A DNA stretch of 64,000 bases from Purshia tridentata (lineage: Eukaryota; Streptophyta; Magnoliopsida; Rosales; Rosaceae). The DNA lies in NCBI GenBank assembly GCA_003254885.1, contig QANT01002131.1, positions 61,770 to 125,769 of the forward strand, read 5' to 3'. The notes beneath the pieces were generated by a model. It searched no databases and was not told where the DNA came from. It saw only the letters and a list, made by a program, of their open reading frames with translations. A program made the position numbers and the translations under genes. This document shows positions 37,401-49,117 of the stretch, piece after piece. Position 1 is the first letter of the stretch; every line of letters starts with the position of its first letter.

Positions 37401-38910
37401 ACTGAATATTACACCTCTCTCACAAGTAACACCACCAAGTTGATTACTCCAAGCAACTCGGCTCAGCTCGGCTTCGCTCGGCTCTGCTTGGCTTAGCTGG
37501 CTTGTGATCTGGAGCTTTTTAATATTTTGTTTGGAGGTTGAAACTGGACATCTATTTGATCTTCATGCAATTACGTCTCACCAACATTGTTTTTTTTCCT
37601 GTGGCAAACGTCAAATTCTCAATAAATACACTAACGAAAGTTGATTTTCATATTTTCGAGAAAAATACAATTCTTTTTAATTGCATTTAGATGAGATTGA
37701 ACCATGATCTATTCTTATTCTCTCTCATTACTATTTGAATTAGTTGTCCTTGAATGGAAAAAAAACTTTGAAAACAAAAATTAACGCTTCAATTTGGATG
37801 TAAGAATTCACATATAAAGAATAAATTTAGTTGAAGCACATATTAAATTTCCTATCACGTTAAGGTTACATAAAATCTTGCATCAATAGATACAAAAATG
37901 CATAAATTTCAAATGATTCATTGTATTTGGTGATTCTTTTAAATTCATAACACTTCATACATTTTATTTTACTCATTCCAAATAAAAACTTGAAAAAATG
38001 TAAGTGAATCATTAATGACTGTTTGCTGCTACTGGTCTTGACACAAAAAATGAGTTAATCTTCAATGCAATTAATATCTTATAGGTCTTTAAGCGAATTG
38101 TTCCAAGAAAATAGGAAATTTTAAGATACATTTTTTAATTTCCATATTGAATAGAAGATCAATAGACCCAAAATATTAGATTGCATGTTATCTATTAATT
38201 AAGGAAAATGATCTGCAATATATTTCCTCTCTTATATTTGAATGGAAATTTTCTTTTTGTGTATAGCGAGGGTGTTGAATATCATAGAGTCATAGACAAT
38301 ATATAATAAACCTTGGTCAATTAGGATTGAAGACAATTTAAAGAGTTTGATTAAGATATAGATATGGGATTAATTAGCATTACATAAATTCATAGATAGC
38401 AATATAATGACCAAAATAAAAAATGATGGCACCATTAGCCCATTTACCAAAAGAAGAATGATGACACCATTACACACAAAGTTTTTTTTTCCACAATGTG
38501 TTGCTTCGCATTGAACATCATGATAACACTATAATTAAACTGATCAGACGACAACATTTACCAACATACATATAAATCCCATAATATTATGCATTTTTCT
38601 TTGCTGAATAGAAAATATTAAAACTTTGTTTTACATGTACCAAATTGTCAACTGAGCATGCGTGCACAGTTTCACTAGTCATGCATGCATCCATCCATTT
38701 ATTCATAACGAAAAGAAAACCCAATTTTTGACCAAAAAGAAAAAGAAAATAGAAAAAGTAGAAAACGGAAGGCATGTAAGTAAATGTTAAGAGGCATAGA
38801 ACTGATCCGAGCAAGTACACCAAGTCAACGTGTTCGCTGAAGAAGCCAGAAGAAGAGGCGTGAGGCAGAAGAGAAGTGCGTAGCAGCTGATCATTTTGGC
38901 TGGAAAGGCA
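34434..38910. other. Long AT-rich intergenic region with one GC-rich island
   Basis: No coding gene recognised in 4.5 kb. The only compositional feature is a GC-rich stretch at about 37120-37500, described separately. Confidence 0.55.
37120..37500. promoter_or_regulatory. GC-rich island with G-box and CRE-like motif, no gene attached
   Basis: The stretch contains a G-box/ABRE core CACGTG at 37200-37205, TGATGTCA at 37187-37194 and two GCGGCCG-like motifs. At 37446-37500 an imperfect GCTCGGCT repeat occurs. Overlapping ORFs on both strands show no known domain. It may be a promoter or transcribed leader of a non-coding or lost gene; this is inference. Confidence 0.35.
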
Positions 38911-39108
38911 GAAATATGAAAATTAAAAAAAAAAAGGGTGGTGGCGGGGACCGCACTCAATGCAATAAGGTTTGGCTTTAGAGTGTGACGCCATCTGACA
39001 ACACAAACAGAAATATGAAAATTAAAAAAAAAAAGGTGGTGGCGGGGACCGCACTCAATGGCAATAAGGCTTGGCTTTAGAGTGTGACGCCATCTGACAA
39101 CACAAACA
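38911..39108. repeat. 99-bp tandem duplication upstream of the S40-like gene
   Basis: Copy 1 (38911-39009) and copy 2 (39010-39108) are head to tail and nearly identical. They differ by a single-base insertion (CAATGC against CAATGGC), one G in the GGGTGG run and one C/T change. The unit starts GAAATATGAAAATT and ends ACACAAACA. It ends 75 bases upstream of the TATA box, so it doubles a proximal promoter segment. Confidence 0.95.
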
Positions 39109-39182
39109 AAAAAACAAACAATCAAAGTGTACTCACTACGATTTTGATTCCCCAATTCAACCCTCCACCTTCCTCGCTCTCT

Positions 39183-39189
39183 ATATAAA
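39183..39189 (+). promoter_or_regulatory. TATA box of the S40-like gene
   Basis: TATATAA within CTCTATATAAACCCC, 78 bases upstream of the start codon. Confidence 0.7.
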
Positions 39190-39260
39190 CCCCGTCCCAT
39201 TCTTAAATCCCAAACCCTTTTTTCCCTCTCCATCTTCACAACCTTCATTAATTTACACCT

Positions 39261-39680
39261 ATGGCCGACCACGAGTTTCAAGAATCCGAGGTAATCTTCT
39301 CCGACAACCAAGTCCTCGAGAACTGCTTGGATTTCCGGCATCAACATCAACATCAACATGCTAATTTCCGAAGTAACAATAACAATAACAACAAGTCATC
39401 AATTTCCAAGAAGAAGAACAACAACAACATGGGGAACTCCGTGCCGGTCAATATTCCCAACAACCTGTTCCACTTCGCCGGTGCAGATGAAGATGATGAT
39501 TTTAAGGAGGCGGAATGGGATGACGGAGAGTTGGTGCCGCCTCATTTGATCGTGCGGCGGCGGATTGCCGGAAAGATGGCGTTCTCTGTCTGCACCGGAA
39601 ATGGGCGGACTCTGAAGGGAAGGGATTTGAGTCAAGTCCGGAATTCAATTCTGAGGATGACTGGCTTCTTGGAAGCTTAG
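39261..39680 (+). CDS. Senescence regulator S40-like protein (DUF584 family)
   Basis: Single-exon gene, 139 residues, typical of plant S40 proteins, which are small, mostly nuclear and associated with leaf senescence. The N-terminal half is low complexity: a His/Gln run near residues 27-33 and Asn-rich runs near 39-56. An acidic patch (GADEDDDF) follows. The conserved S40 block covers the last 50 residues: PPHLIVRRRIAGKMAFSVC, then GNGRTLKGRDLSQVRNSILR and MTGFLEA at the C terminus. The first ATG (MADHEF) lies just downstream of a good TATA box. The molecular role of the family is not well defined. Upstream sequence carries a 99-bp tandem duplication that may affect expression. Confidence 0.93.
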   Translation: MADHEFQESEVIFSDNQVLENCLDFRHQHQHQHANFRSNNNNNNKSSISKKKNNNNMGNSVPVNIPNNLFHFAGADEDDDFKEAEWDDGELVPPHLIVRRRIAGKMAFSVCTGNGRTLKGRDLSQVRNSILRMTGFLEA

Positions 39681-40239
39681 AATTAATTAATTAATTTATT
39701 AATTTGTTGCAGGCTTGCAGCTTCCATATATAATTAATATTTATTTAGCAAATGAGTCAAATTAATTACAAAGCATATACAAATTCTGTTTGCTGTAACA
39801 GAAAATTATGAAATCAAATTGTTTTCATGTGTGAATTTCTTTGCAATATGCATGAATGCAGCTTAGCGTGTCTGTTTTACTCACACCCCAAATTATTATG
39901 AGAATGAATGTTGTCTCTTGCTTTCGCCTTAATTTGCATATATTATTGCTCCTAACCTTCCAAATTACCAACTCTTGTCTTGTAATTTTTGTTTACTTTC
40001 AAAACTGGTTCAAACCAAAAAGGTATATAGATGAATGTACATATACGCACTAGTAAATGTTCGAATAACGTTTCTAAAAATGTATTTTCTAATATTTATG
40101 AAAATTCTTTTATAAAAGCTTATAACTCCAATGATAAAAAGCATTTAAATCTCATACTAGAATTCAACTTTGAATATGGGTGAGTTTTCTTTTGTTAAAA
40201 GATTTGGAAGGAGTTCCGAGATGGCTCGAGAGGGTGATT

Positions 40240-40291
40240 AACTCATCCGAAGTTATTTGGCCCAAAAAAAAAAAAAAACTCATCCGAAGTT
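40240..40291 (+). mobile_element. Mini-insertion: TTTGGCCC plus poly(A), 15-bp target duplication
   Basis: AACTCATCCGAAGTT at 40240-40254 is repeated exactly at 40277-40291. The 22 bp between are ATTTGGCCC followed by A13. Same design as the other GGCC-poly(A) insertions. Confidence 0.72.
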
Positions 40292-40574
40292 TAAATTTGT
40301 TTACCCAATATATTGACTAAATCAAAATATTATAAAAGAAAGCATATTGCATAGGTTAAAAGACGGTCCTCGCCCCCCTACAATTAAAATAACAACGTAA
40401 CATCAACACGTGTTATCTACTCATCACTCAAATGGATATATAGAAAGAGATCCAATCCAAGTATTTTTTTTTTTGTTGCCTCACAGTCATAGTTTATGAC
40501 AAAAGTATAGTCATTGTATTTTGTTGTCAAAATTAATCCCACACTGGGAATGGTTCAAACTCTTTCACGTTGTT

Positions 40575-40634
40575 CACATGCATGTACTTTATTTCTTTTC
40601 TTTAAAAAAAAAAACAATCAAATGCATGTACTTT
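40575..40634. repeat. A-rich insert flanked by 16-bp direct repeats
   Basis: CACATGCATGTACTTT (40575-40590) returns as CAAATGCATGTACTTT (40619-40634). The 28-bp insert is pyrimidine-rich and then A11. It has no GGCC core, so membership in the same family is doubtful. Confidence 0.5.
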
Positions 40635-43621
40635 TTTCCTTTGTAATACTTAAGGACCCAAATATTCCATATAGTACTTTAATAAACAAAGGGAAGTAAT
40701 TTGTACATTCTTTTTCTCCTCACATGGTGGGTGCTTCTGATGGTGAGCATGTGAGTCTAGTTTTAAGAACCCAATTCTAAAATGGTACTCAGTTTTGTCC
40801 CTACCCAATAGGACCCTGCACTCCATAGTACAGCATCAAATTCCAACATAGCAACCACCAATATTATCATTATTACTCATAATAATATTAAAACCAATAC
40901 CTTATTTCAATATTCAATGACTTCGAGTTTAATGAGATTAGATGTAGATGCGTGATTCTTTAGATTGTGGGGTTTATAGCTCAAATGATTTTAGAGTTTG
41001 ATTCTTGCCTCCCAAAAATCTCAAAAAAAGAAAATACATGATCCATATTAACATTTTGATAACAATATCAAATATTTCTGAGTAACATTAGAGACAGTGA
41101 AAAAAGTTCTAAATTTGAATGTTTAACTAGATATTGTAGTAGTATTTCACTTGTTTATGATTTCAGGCATCTATAATTCATCTTATGATTTTGATCGGAC
41201 TTTATTTTTTTCTTTTACAAATAATAAATTTTAAATATAAGATATTTCTTCAACTTTAAAAATTTTTCGCTATTAGTGAATTGAAATTGGTCTAGTTAAT
41301 CATTTTTTTTTACACATTCAAGTTTAATTTTTTTTTTTTTGTAAAAAATAATAATAAAAGCCTCTTCGCTACCTCTTAAAAAAAATCACATACCATATCA
41401 TTTAGTAACATAAATTGAGAAAATCTGTACTGATTTTAGAATTATTGATCATCACAGTCCAATTTAATATCATCAAAATTGTATTAAAAATATTGGAACA
41501 AAAGTTGAGAAATCCAGAAACGAGCAAGAGGCACGACAGCGTGGCCACGTGCATAGGAGGACAGCAGCGACACATGTATGGTTGCGATCAGCATGTCAGA
41601 AAAAACCAGACAGTGTCAGCTCATGAACCAATGACGTGGACCACATCAGACTCACAAATCGTCTTGGAGCCAATTATGAGTTTATGACATCAGATATTAT
41701 TCCCCTTGTGTAAATAATTTAATATGATACGCCTGGTTGTATTTAATTATTACTCACAAGGGCTGTCGGTTTGCTTTTCTAAGGAAGACAATACGTGTTA
41801 CAGTTAGCGTGTGCGTTTTGTTCCTTCTTAGCTTCATGGCTTCAAAGCCTTTCCATACTTCAAAAACCGACAAATTATATCAGAGTCCACAAAAAGGGAT
41901 TTAATATAAAAATATGAAAAATAGTTGATGACTTGAATACTTAATCAAATCCAACTATTAATAAAAGGAAATGTTTGGATAATTTGAACAAATTGAGTGG
42001 TTGTTGGGATGCAAATGGATTTTTGCAAAAAACTAATAGATGACATGTTACTTCTTTTGTTAATTTTTTAATCTAAAACTAACTTGTCAAACTTACTTAG
42101 GTAGGAAATCTAAAAATGGGTATCAAATTAATCTTATGGCCCGTTCTGAGTAAACAGATCTGATGCTACATATCGAAAGCAATATTTTATGAGGCTTGAA
42201 AGAAATATATAACAGAACTTGTTTTCGTGTATTTTGTCCAAATGAGAGAACAAAGGAACTAAATGATAATATAGTAGCAAACCAAAACCAGCACTAATTG
42301 ACCACACTAGTGTTTTCTTAATAAGCTTTACCAGAAACTAAAAGACAATCCTACCAAGATATTTGTTTTTGGTAAAGAGAATAATCTCACATTTCGTTCT
42401 TTAGCACATACAAAATCTCAAGATAAACTTAAATTACGTACAATTATCTACCAAAATTTTTTTATCGTAGTTTTCCTTTCAAGAAAACAATAGCATTCTC
42501 ATAGTTTCCATTTCCCATAATTGCATCAATGAAAAAGTGGAAGAGAAATGCACAAAACCAACTTCCATAAATCATTAGAAATTCTTTAATTATAAGGTGA
42601 TTAATCTGCTTTTCAGTTGTACAAGAATAATTAATGTGCTTGGTTTATCCTATTGTGATAGGGTCCATGTTGCTATCAACCAAAAGAAGAAAATTCTAAT
42701 CTGGTAATAGTCTTAACTATATTAAGATAAAGAAAGTGACACTAAAGATGTCCACAGTGATACAGAGGGTTACGTGTTGTTAACAGTTGAATTCCCTTAG
42801 GTTTAAGCTACTCGTTACAGGCTTACAGCTAAAGAGACTGGAGAGCAGTGTAGGAAGTAACATAGTCCTATTTTTAGGTTGACAATTTGGGATATCGATT
42901 ATGACAACATATTGCTATTCAAGCAAAGTATGACCTTAATTACACTTTCAACTAGTTATGTGGCCTACGGCAATGCATCAACTTAAGTGCTATAGATTAC
43001 CTAAATTGCTACCAAGGCATGTATCACATCACATATGACCAACATATTCAGGGTGACTACTAACTGAATCAAATCCCCTACAGAAACACCCTAGCAGTTA
43101 CAGAAAAATGTGGATGATAAATGGTGAGTGACTTACTGTCACAGATTTTTTTGTTAAACTCATTATGGATGAGATGTACAATATCACAGTGTTGCACAAC
43201 ATTGACTGAAGAATATGCGTTTTGATGATAGCTACAATTACAATATGTTGAACAAATCAATGCAACAGGTGAACAGTAACAGTTACAAAGAATCAACCTC
43301 ATTTTTACCTTTTTGCAGTCTGAAAGAGCTTTGTATAAATGACAATGTTAGAACAACAAGTAGTGATATTTAAACATATGTCAACTTCTTGATCATGCTG
43401 GTGGAAAATTGACCAAAGGCCTCCAGAAGTCCAAAATTAGTCTTAGAAGAATCTGCCATAATTATAAGGAAGTTATAACAAACTACCATATAACAAAATT
43501 GCATATAAACAACAAAAATCAAGTTGAAATCCCCACTCACCAGTCACCAAGGAGAACTGACTTGAGAGCAATTGCTTAATGTGAAAATGGATCACATGTT
43601 TTGCTTTACAGTGATCTAAAT

Positions 43622-46600
43622 TCAGAGTTTGCGAGATGCTGTGGAAGTCTTCCGATTATTTGGTACATATTCAAACTGGCTAAAGTCGACATTCACAGTT
43701 GACCTTTAATAAACAAAGGCAAAGTCATTCATGATGATAATGCTAGCAGTAAAAAGGCAATGAACTTTAAGATTAGGTCCATATATATTACCCATTGGTA
43801 CAAGTGTTTCTAACATCTTTTAGAGGAGCACGGAGACCGCTCGCACGAGAACCAGATGAGGGAAATCTAAATGATGATATTACTGAAACAAATCTTTCCA
43901 TTGACTTCTCTGCTATGTCAGAATAACGGCCTAAATGGGAAATGTTGGATCCAAACTTTCCTTCTTCAGTTTCTGTCTCCGTAAATGTTTTGTTCGGGCT
44001 AGAAGCACAGTGACCTAAATGAAAGAAACAAATCAATTTAATATCCTTGATCAATAATATAGGTCAATTTTATTACCTCTAATATAAATTGCTTCATATA
44101 ATGTGCATCCGCATTCATACTTTTTTATAATACACATATAAAGGCTAAATTATGGGGTTCCCCAAAATTTACAGAACCAATATGCTAAGTATATTCTGAT
44201 TAAATAAACAGACAAATAGAACAAGAGCAATGGGAAGAGGAAAGCAGTCTAAAGTGATGGGAAAAAAACATTAGCTCAGAAAAACACATTAATATGTAAA
44301 TTCATTAGTCAGGTACAAATGTACAATATATAATTCAATTAATCTTGGCATGATTTCATAAGTAAACAAGAGATAGTTATCTCGAACAACAAAATGCAGA
44401 TCAATAAAAAATTTGATTTCCAAAATTAGAGTGCTCTGCTAGTTTTTCTGACTTCTGACTAACACTTACCATTATCAGGAAGTGATGCATTGATACACAA
44501 TTGCTTGGGTTTCACGTTATCCTGAAGTAGTTGAAACAATATTTTTTGTATAAGAAAACAGTCAACATTGTTTAAACGTAACATCAAAACAAAAAGAAAA
44601 GCACATACCGCTTGAGTGCTGTCACTCGGGGAGGTCTTCCTTTTCAAAAAGTTTCCATTAAATTCACTATTCTTGAAATGAACACTCTCAGGAACTGCAA
44701 TCTCATGCATAAGACCATCCTTCAGCAAGATTTTTTCTTTTTTATCTTCTTCCTGATTATTTTCATCATTTGACTTGTTCTTAAAATAAGAACTTCTCAC
44801 AGTGACCTTTCTGCTCTCCCTTCTTGTCTTGCCCTCAACTGTGTCTGGGGAATTCTTACATTCACGCTCCCTATGCAGTGTTAGACAAGGTTTATGAATT
44901 GAATGTCTGGGGCATTGCAACAATGTATTTTCTGGACATCTTGTCATGCCCGCCATGTCTTTCAATGTCAGGAACATAAATTCAAGTGAGTAGTAACAAT
45001 TAACTAGTATGTAGAAATTAATAACTGGATCCGTAAAGTTATCTGAGGGGAAACTATATCCTTACCATGATTTGAAGATTCTAATAAATCAGGGACATCA
45101 GTGGCAAATCCATCTTCTACCTGGAGAAAACAAGGATAATTTATTACATGATTTGCATCACAGAATTGTGCAAGGACAGTTGATTATTAAGTGTTGAACT
45201 GAAAATAGTCATCACACTCATTTACAAAACTCACTGAATCATTAGGAGAGGCATTGCCCATGTTTTCAGAGTAAAGCAGGGATGACTCTGAGCAGTTCGT
45301 TCTACAAACAGCATCATCCACAGAGACATGTTCTTCGGGACTGAGAGAACTATGAATTGTACTTGGATAATCTGGTGACATCCGCGGGGCCCTGAAGTTT
45401 CTCTTTGCTTCGAGCGAGGCAAAGCCTTTAATTGTCAAGGAAAAATTATGGAACTTGAACCCCAAACACAATAAGGGCTGAGAGAAATGCATTATTATGA
45501 CCGTATGTAGTAGGAAGCTCTTGGTGCTGCAAGAACTGCATAACAATAGTTTTAGATGTTCTACTATATATATAAATAATTACTGCATACGACTCTTCCT
45601 TTTCACAAGCATATCCCATGCAGCATATGCTGCATAACCATTGAAGGCACAGCTGATCCATATTCAGCCATCTATGCCACCATTTGCAACCTTTGTTGGT
45701 AACACAAAACCATCATGAACAAACATATTTATGAGCAGTATATAGTAAGGACAACAGAAAGTTTGTCTAATATGCTGCAAAGAAAAGACAAAAATAGAAA
45801 AGGAAAGATACAGGGTAAGGTGTCCCTGTGAGGGAACGGATGCTAAGAGCCCTTTTTCCCCTGTTGTTCTGAAGTATGAAATAAACAACTCAAGCAAAAT
45901 GATGACGATGCTTAATAAATAACATCAAGCAGATAAATATTTCCACGCTGATTCGTGAGAACAACGTTTTTATTATTAAAACCTAAACAAATAATGAAGC
46001 TTAGAAAAAGGGACTTCAAAGGATACAAAAGTACTTGGTCAGGCGGTTATTCTGCACAGGCAAATCTAGCTTTTTCTTTATCCTTCCAAGATTGACATTT
46101 TTAGGTTGGGAAGTTCTGTTGGTACTAATGTGCTCTTCCTGTTGGTATAAAGAAAAGAAAATGTTTTAATCACACTCTTTTGATAGGACAATCGTAGGAA
46201 CTCCATTCAAAGACAGATGTAAACATGATTGACAGAAATCTTATTCTCAATGTGAAAAGTAAATAGATACATGTAACACTTGAAGAACATTATATCAGGG
46301 GAAAGATACCATATAGAAATTGCATAGAGTATACCTGGAATGGCATTTTGGTAAATGGATCAAGATCACCTTCTGCTATACCTTTAGCTATATGTTGGGG
46401 TATCGATGTATCACAGGTTAAGGTATAATCTTAAGTATGTGAATTAATAGAATATAAGTGATGACATTTTAGATGAATTCTATATAAAGGATATGGTCCA
46501 AAGAAATCCACATTATCCCCAAGATCATCAGATATACCAGACAAATATACAATATCTTGAGAAGCAGGATCATAAACTCGTTGATGCTGGAAAGTCATTA

Positions 46601-48858
46601 TTGCTTTCTTGAATGCTTCTTCATAAAGAGGAGGAACTGAAACGGTGCTGTACTTTAGGTGCTTAATTACCTGAAGTTGGCCAGTTATCAGTCACTTTAT
46701 AACAGATTATTCAAATTAAAACCAAATAAGAAAAATAAATAAAGGACATTGCATTTTTGAGATATTAATATGCTGTTGTTGGTCTGTACTCTTAAATGTA
46801 TAAAATAACTTGTGTGCATGAATGATAAACTTCACCTTGTCATAACTTGTGAACTTTTTAATGAGTGCATGAGCCCTTTTTAGGCCCATTCCAGGCAATG
46901 ACTGCAAATAGTCACAACCACTCATAATACACATTTCCAGAAGCATCTGCTTTGTGAATCCTGCAAAACTCAAGTCCTTGTTCCTATGTAGCATGGAATA
47001 CTGAAACTCAACACCTTGCCCAAATTTATCCATTTTAAAGATAATCTGGTTTTAAGAAAGGATTAAAACATCACCAAGATAATAAGTTTCTAATAGTAAA
47101 GCAAAAAAGGTGATCTGTGCTATAGAGATAACTCACCCTGGGACATCCAAATGGTATAAGATCTGAGTCCTCAGTGATGACTGCTTCTACCTGTTTTCTG
47201 ACTGCCAAGAAGGTCATCTGAGCATCTGCTTCGTAAGGAGCCACAACATAAGATACATTCTCCTGCTTTAAGACCTTCGAGAAGAAAAAATGTCAGAAAA
47301 AGAGGAGATAAAATTCTCTGGATCATTTTCAAGATCTGATTCTTTTAAAGAGCTAGTGTTTCTTGGTCCATTTCAGAAACTAGTCTTTTTTTATAACATA
47401 AAAAAAGTATTATCTTTTACCTGGATTAGCTCATATGCAATTGAAGGTGAAATGTCAACAGCTTTTTGGTAGCACTCATAAGCAGCAGCAGAATTTCCAT
47501 TGGACTCGTGCTCAATAGCACGTGCAAGATTTTCCTTTCTCGTCCTGCATTATAACGAAACGAAACAGTTCCCTAAGTTGAGTTATCTATTAGTCCACGC
47601 ATTGACCACCAAAGGTATGTTGAATCTATGGAAGTAACAAGGATAGCAGAGTAGCAGAGAAAGATCAACAGCTCCATTTCGGCTACACAATGAGTAGTAG
47701 AAATGAAGTAGGACACTTGCCAAATGAAGTAGTAGAAATGAAATATACTGGGTGGTCTTTTGATGAAAGGGTTGGGTTGAGAGATCTAATCCAAATATAG
47801 GGGCAAGAAAGGAAAAATATTAAATTGAGTTGAACATAACTGCCCATCTGACCCGACCCCTAGGCTACACAATATGTGAATAACCCTTTATCTCTAAGTG
47901 TTCACAAACACATACACAAGCATATGCATTTAAACCGGCTTCTCAAGGATTTAGAAAACATGATATAAGTAAAACACTATGTTGGATATCTAAAGTAACT
48001 GAGATGAGATGATTATGAAGGCTTTATTAAGTTGTTGATTGATTAGTATTGAAGACTTAAGCAAAACCAATAAGATATGGATTACCAACTCAAGTAGAAT
48101 TAGAATAAAAAGAGATTGCAGCATACCTCGCACGTTTGTTCTCTTGTTCACTCTTCATTGGTAGAAGACCACCATCAAAGACAAGAATAGGTTTAACACC
48201 ATTATGCCGCAGCAGATTTACTCTACGCATGCAATAGTCAATGTGCCTAAAATTGGGAATGAAATACATACAAATCATAATGATAATGCATTTATAAGTT
48301 TACAGAAAAAAAAAATGACAAATAACATTTCATGATGGGTTTCTGAAAAAGACTGAAATGCAGTAAAATGTGAGAGAAAAGGGGAGAAAAAAAGTGGTCA
48401 TTTTTAGAGACCCACTTTGTCCTTCCCCATAATTTCATTGGCAAATGCGGATTCTTTAAGTTTAATCCTCAAATTGGGGAAATAAAAAATAAACAAAATT
48501 TCATCCATTCAGAACCAGAAACAGCTCAAAAACCCATCATCACATTTCACAAAATAATCGAAAGTTTCAGCTACCTTATGCCACAGATCAGCAACAAACA
48601 AAAACCCATTATCCCAATTCGCCAACTTGAGCAACATTCAAAAACCCATTACTCCAATTCGACAAATTCTATAAAGAAAGAGACTAGAGATACTAACCTG
48701 GAGGTGGGTATGCCTTTACAAAGCTCTCTGCTACAGGACAAGGCACCTTTGTGAAGCCAAGAGTAGGTATCGACGGCCACGCAGGAGCCCTCCAATTCCT
48801 TAACGTGGATTGGGACCATGATCGATTTCAGTAGCGGCAAAAGCCCTTGTATCCCCAT
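43622..48858 (-). CDS. EXO1: Exonuclease 1 (XPG/RAD2 family 5'-3' exonuclease)
   Basis: DNA repair nuclease acting in mismatch repair and end resection. Fourteen exons on the minus strand: 48858-48698, 48246-48127, 47544-47421, 47274-47137, 47045-46836, 46670-46495, 46407-46335, 46138-46027, 45425-45235, 45120-45066, 44958-44609, 44521-44470, 44014-43792 and 43679-43622. They join in frame to about 680 residues. The start MGIQGLLPLLKSI is the conserved XPG N domain. Metal ligands are visible: Asp30 (VAVDTYSW), Asp78 (VFDGG), YEADAQM, TEDSDL and SGCDYLQS. The helix-hairpin-helix LPGMGLKRAHALI follows. The C-terminal half is low-conservation and charged, ending with FRFPSSGSRASGLRAPLKD. Introns 6 and 8 are U12-type. 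The last exon (16-19 residues) is inferred; unspliced exon 13 would stop at 43788. E2F-like sites lie upstream. Confidence 0.93.
45426..46026 (-). other. U12-type GT-AG intron in EXO1 (intron 8)
   Basis: On the minus strand the donor is GTATCCTTT and the branch site TTCCTTGAC lies 9 bases before the AG; both match the U12 consensus fully. The junction restores KYFCFASLEAKR, conserved in plant EXO1. Length about 601 bp. Confidence 0.88.
46408..46494 (-). other. U12-type AT-AC intron in EXO1 (intron 6)
   Basis: Read on the minus strand the intron starts ATATCCTTT, the exact minor-spliceosome AT-AC donor consensus. It ends CCTTAACCTGTGATAC, with a branch-site match 10 bases before the AC. Splicing here joins FFGP to SIPQHIAKGIAEGD in frame, the order seen in plant EXO1. 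Length is 87 bp. Confidence 0.88.
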
Positions 48859-49026
48859 CTTTTTCCTTCTCAGAGCCCTGGACAAGGTTTGAGGCTAGCT
48901 ATGAGCTTCGTTCGAGTGGCTTCATATGCCAAAATCAAGAAGCAGATTAGAGAGAGAGGGTTTGTAGGGAAAACGGAGGGTTAGGAAGAATGAGAGTGAG
49001 CCCAAAAGAATTATTAAAAAAAAAAT

Positions 49027-49117
49027 GGCGGGAAATGTTTTGAGGAATGGCTGGTTCCAAATAAATTGTGTACGGTGTCTCCTTTTCACCTGGCTTTGTT
49101 TGGCGGGATTTGGCGGG
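49027..49117. promoter_or_regulatory. E2F-type sites upstream of EXO1
   Basis: GGCGGGAAA at 49027-49035 (TTTCCCGCC on the gene strand) is a full E2F site. TTTGGCGGG occurs twice, at 49099-49107 and 49109-49117. All lie 170-260 bases upstream of the EXO1 start codon. E2F control of plant replication and repair genes is established; use here is inference. Confidence 0.6.

Larger units (their letters stand above)
39681..43621. other. Intergenic region between S40-like gene and EXO1
   Basis: No gene recognised. It contains the short insertions at 40240-40291 and 40575-40634. A small cluster of regulatory-looking motifs occurs at 41546-41551 (CACGTG) and 41632-41639 (TGACGTGG) in a less AT-rich stretch (41510-41690). 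The rest is AT-rich. Confidence 0.5.

Noticed and set aside
40961-41030. tRNA-like or SINE-like stretch (TAGCTCAAATGATTTTAGAG ... GATTCTTGCC)
   Set aside because: The two box-like motifs are too close together for a tRNA and no ends or copies could be shown.
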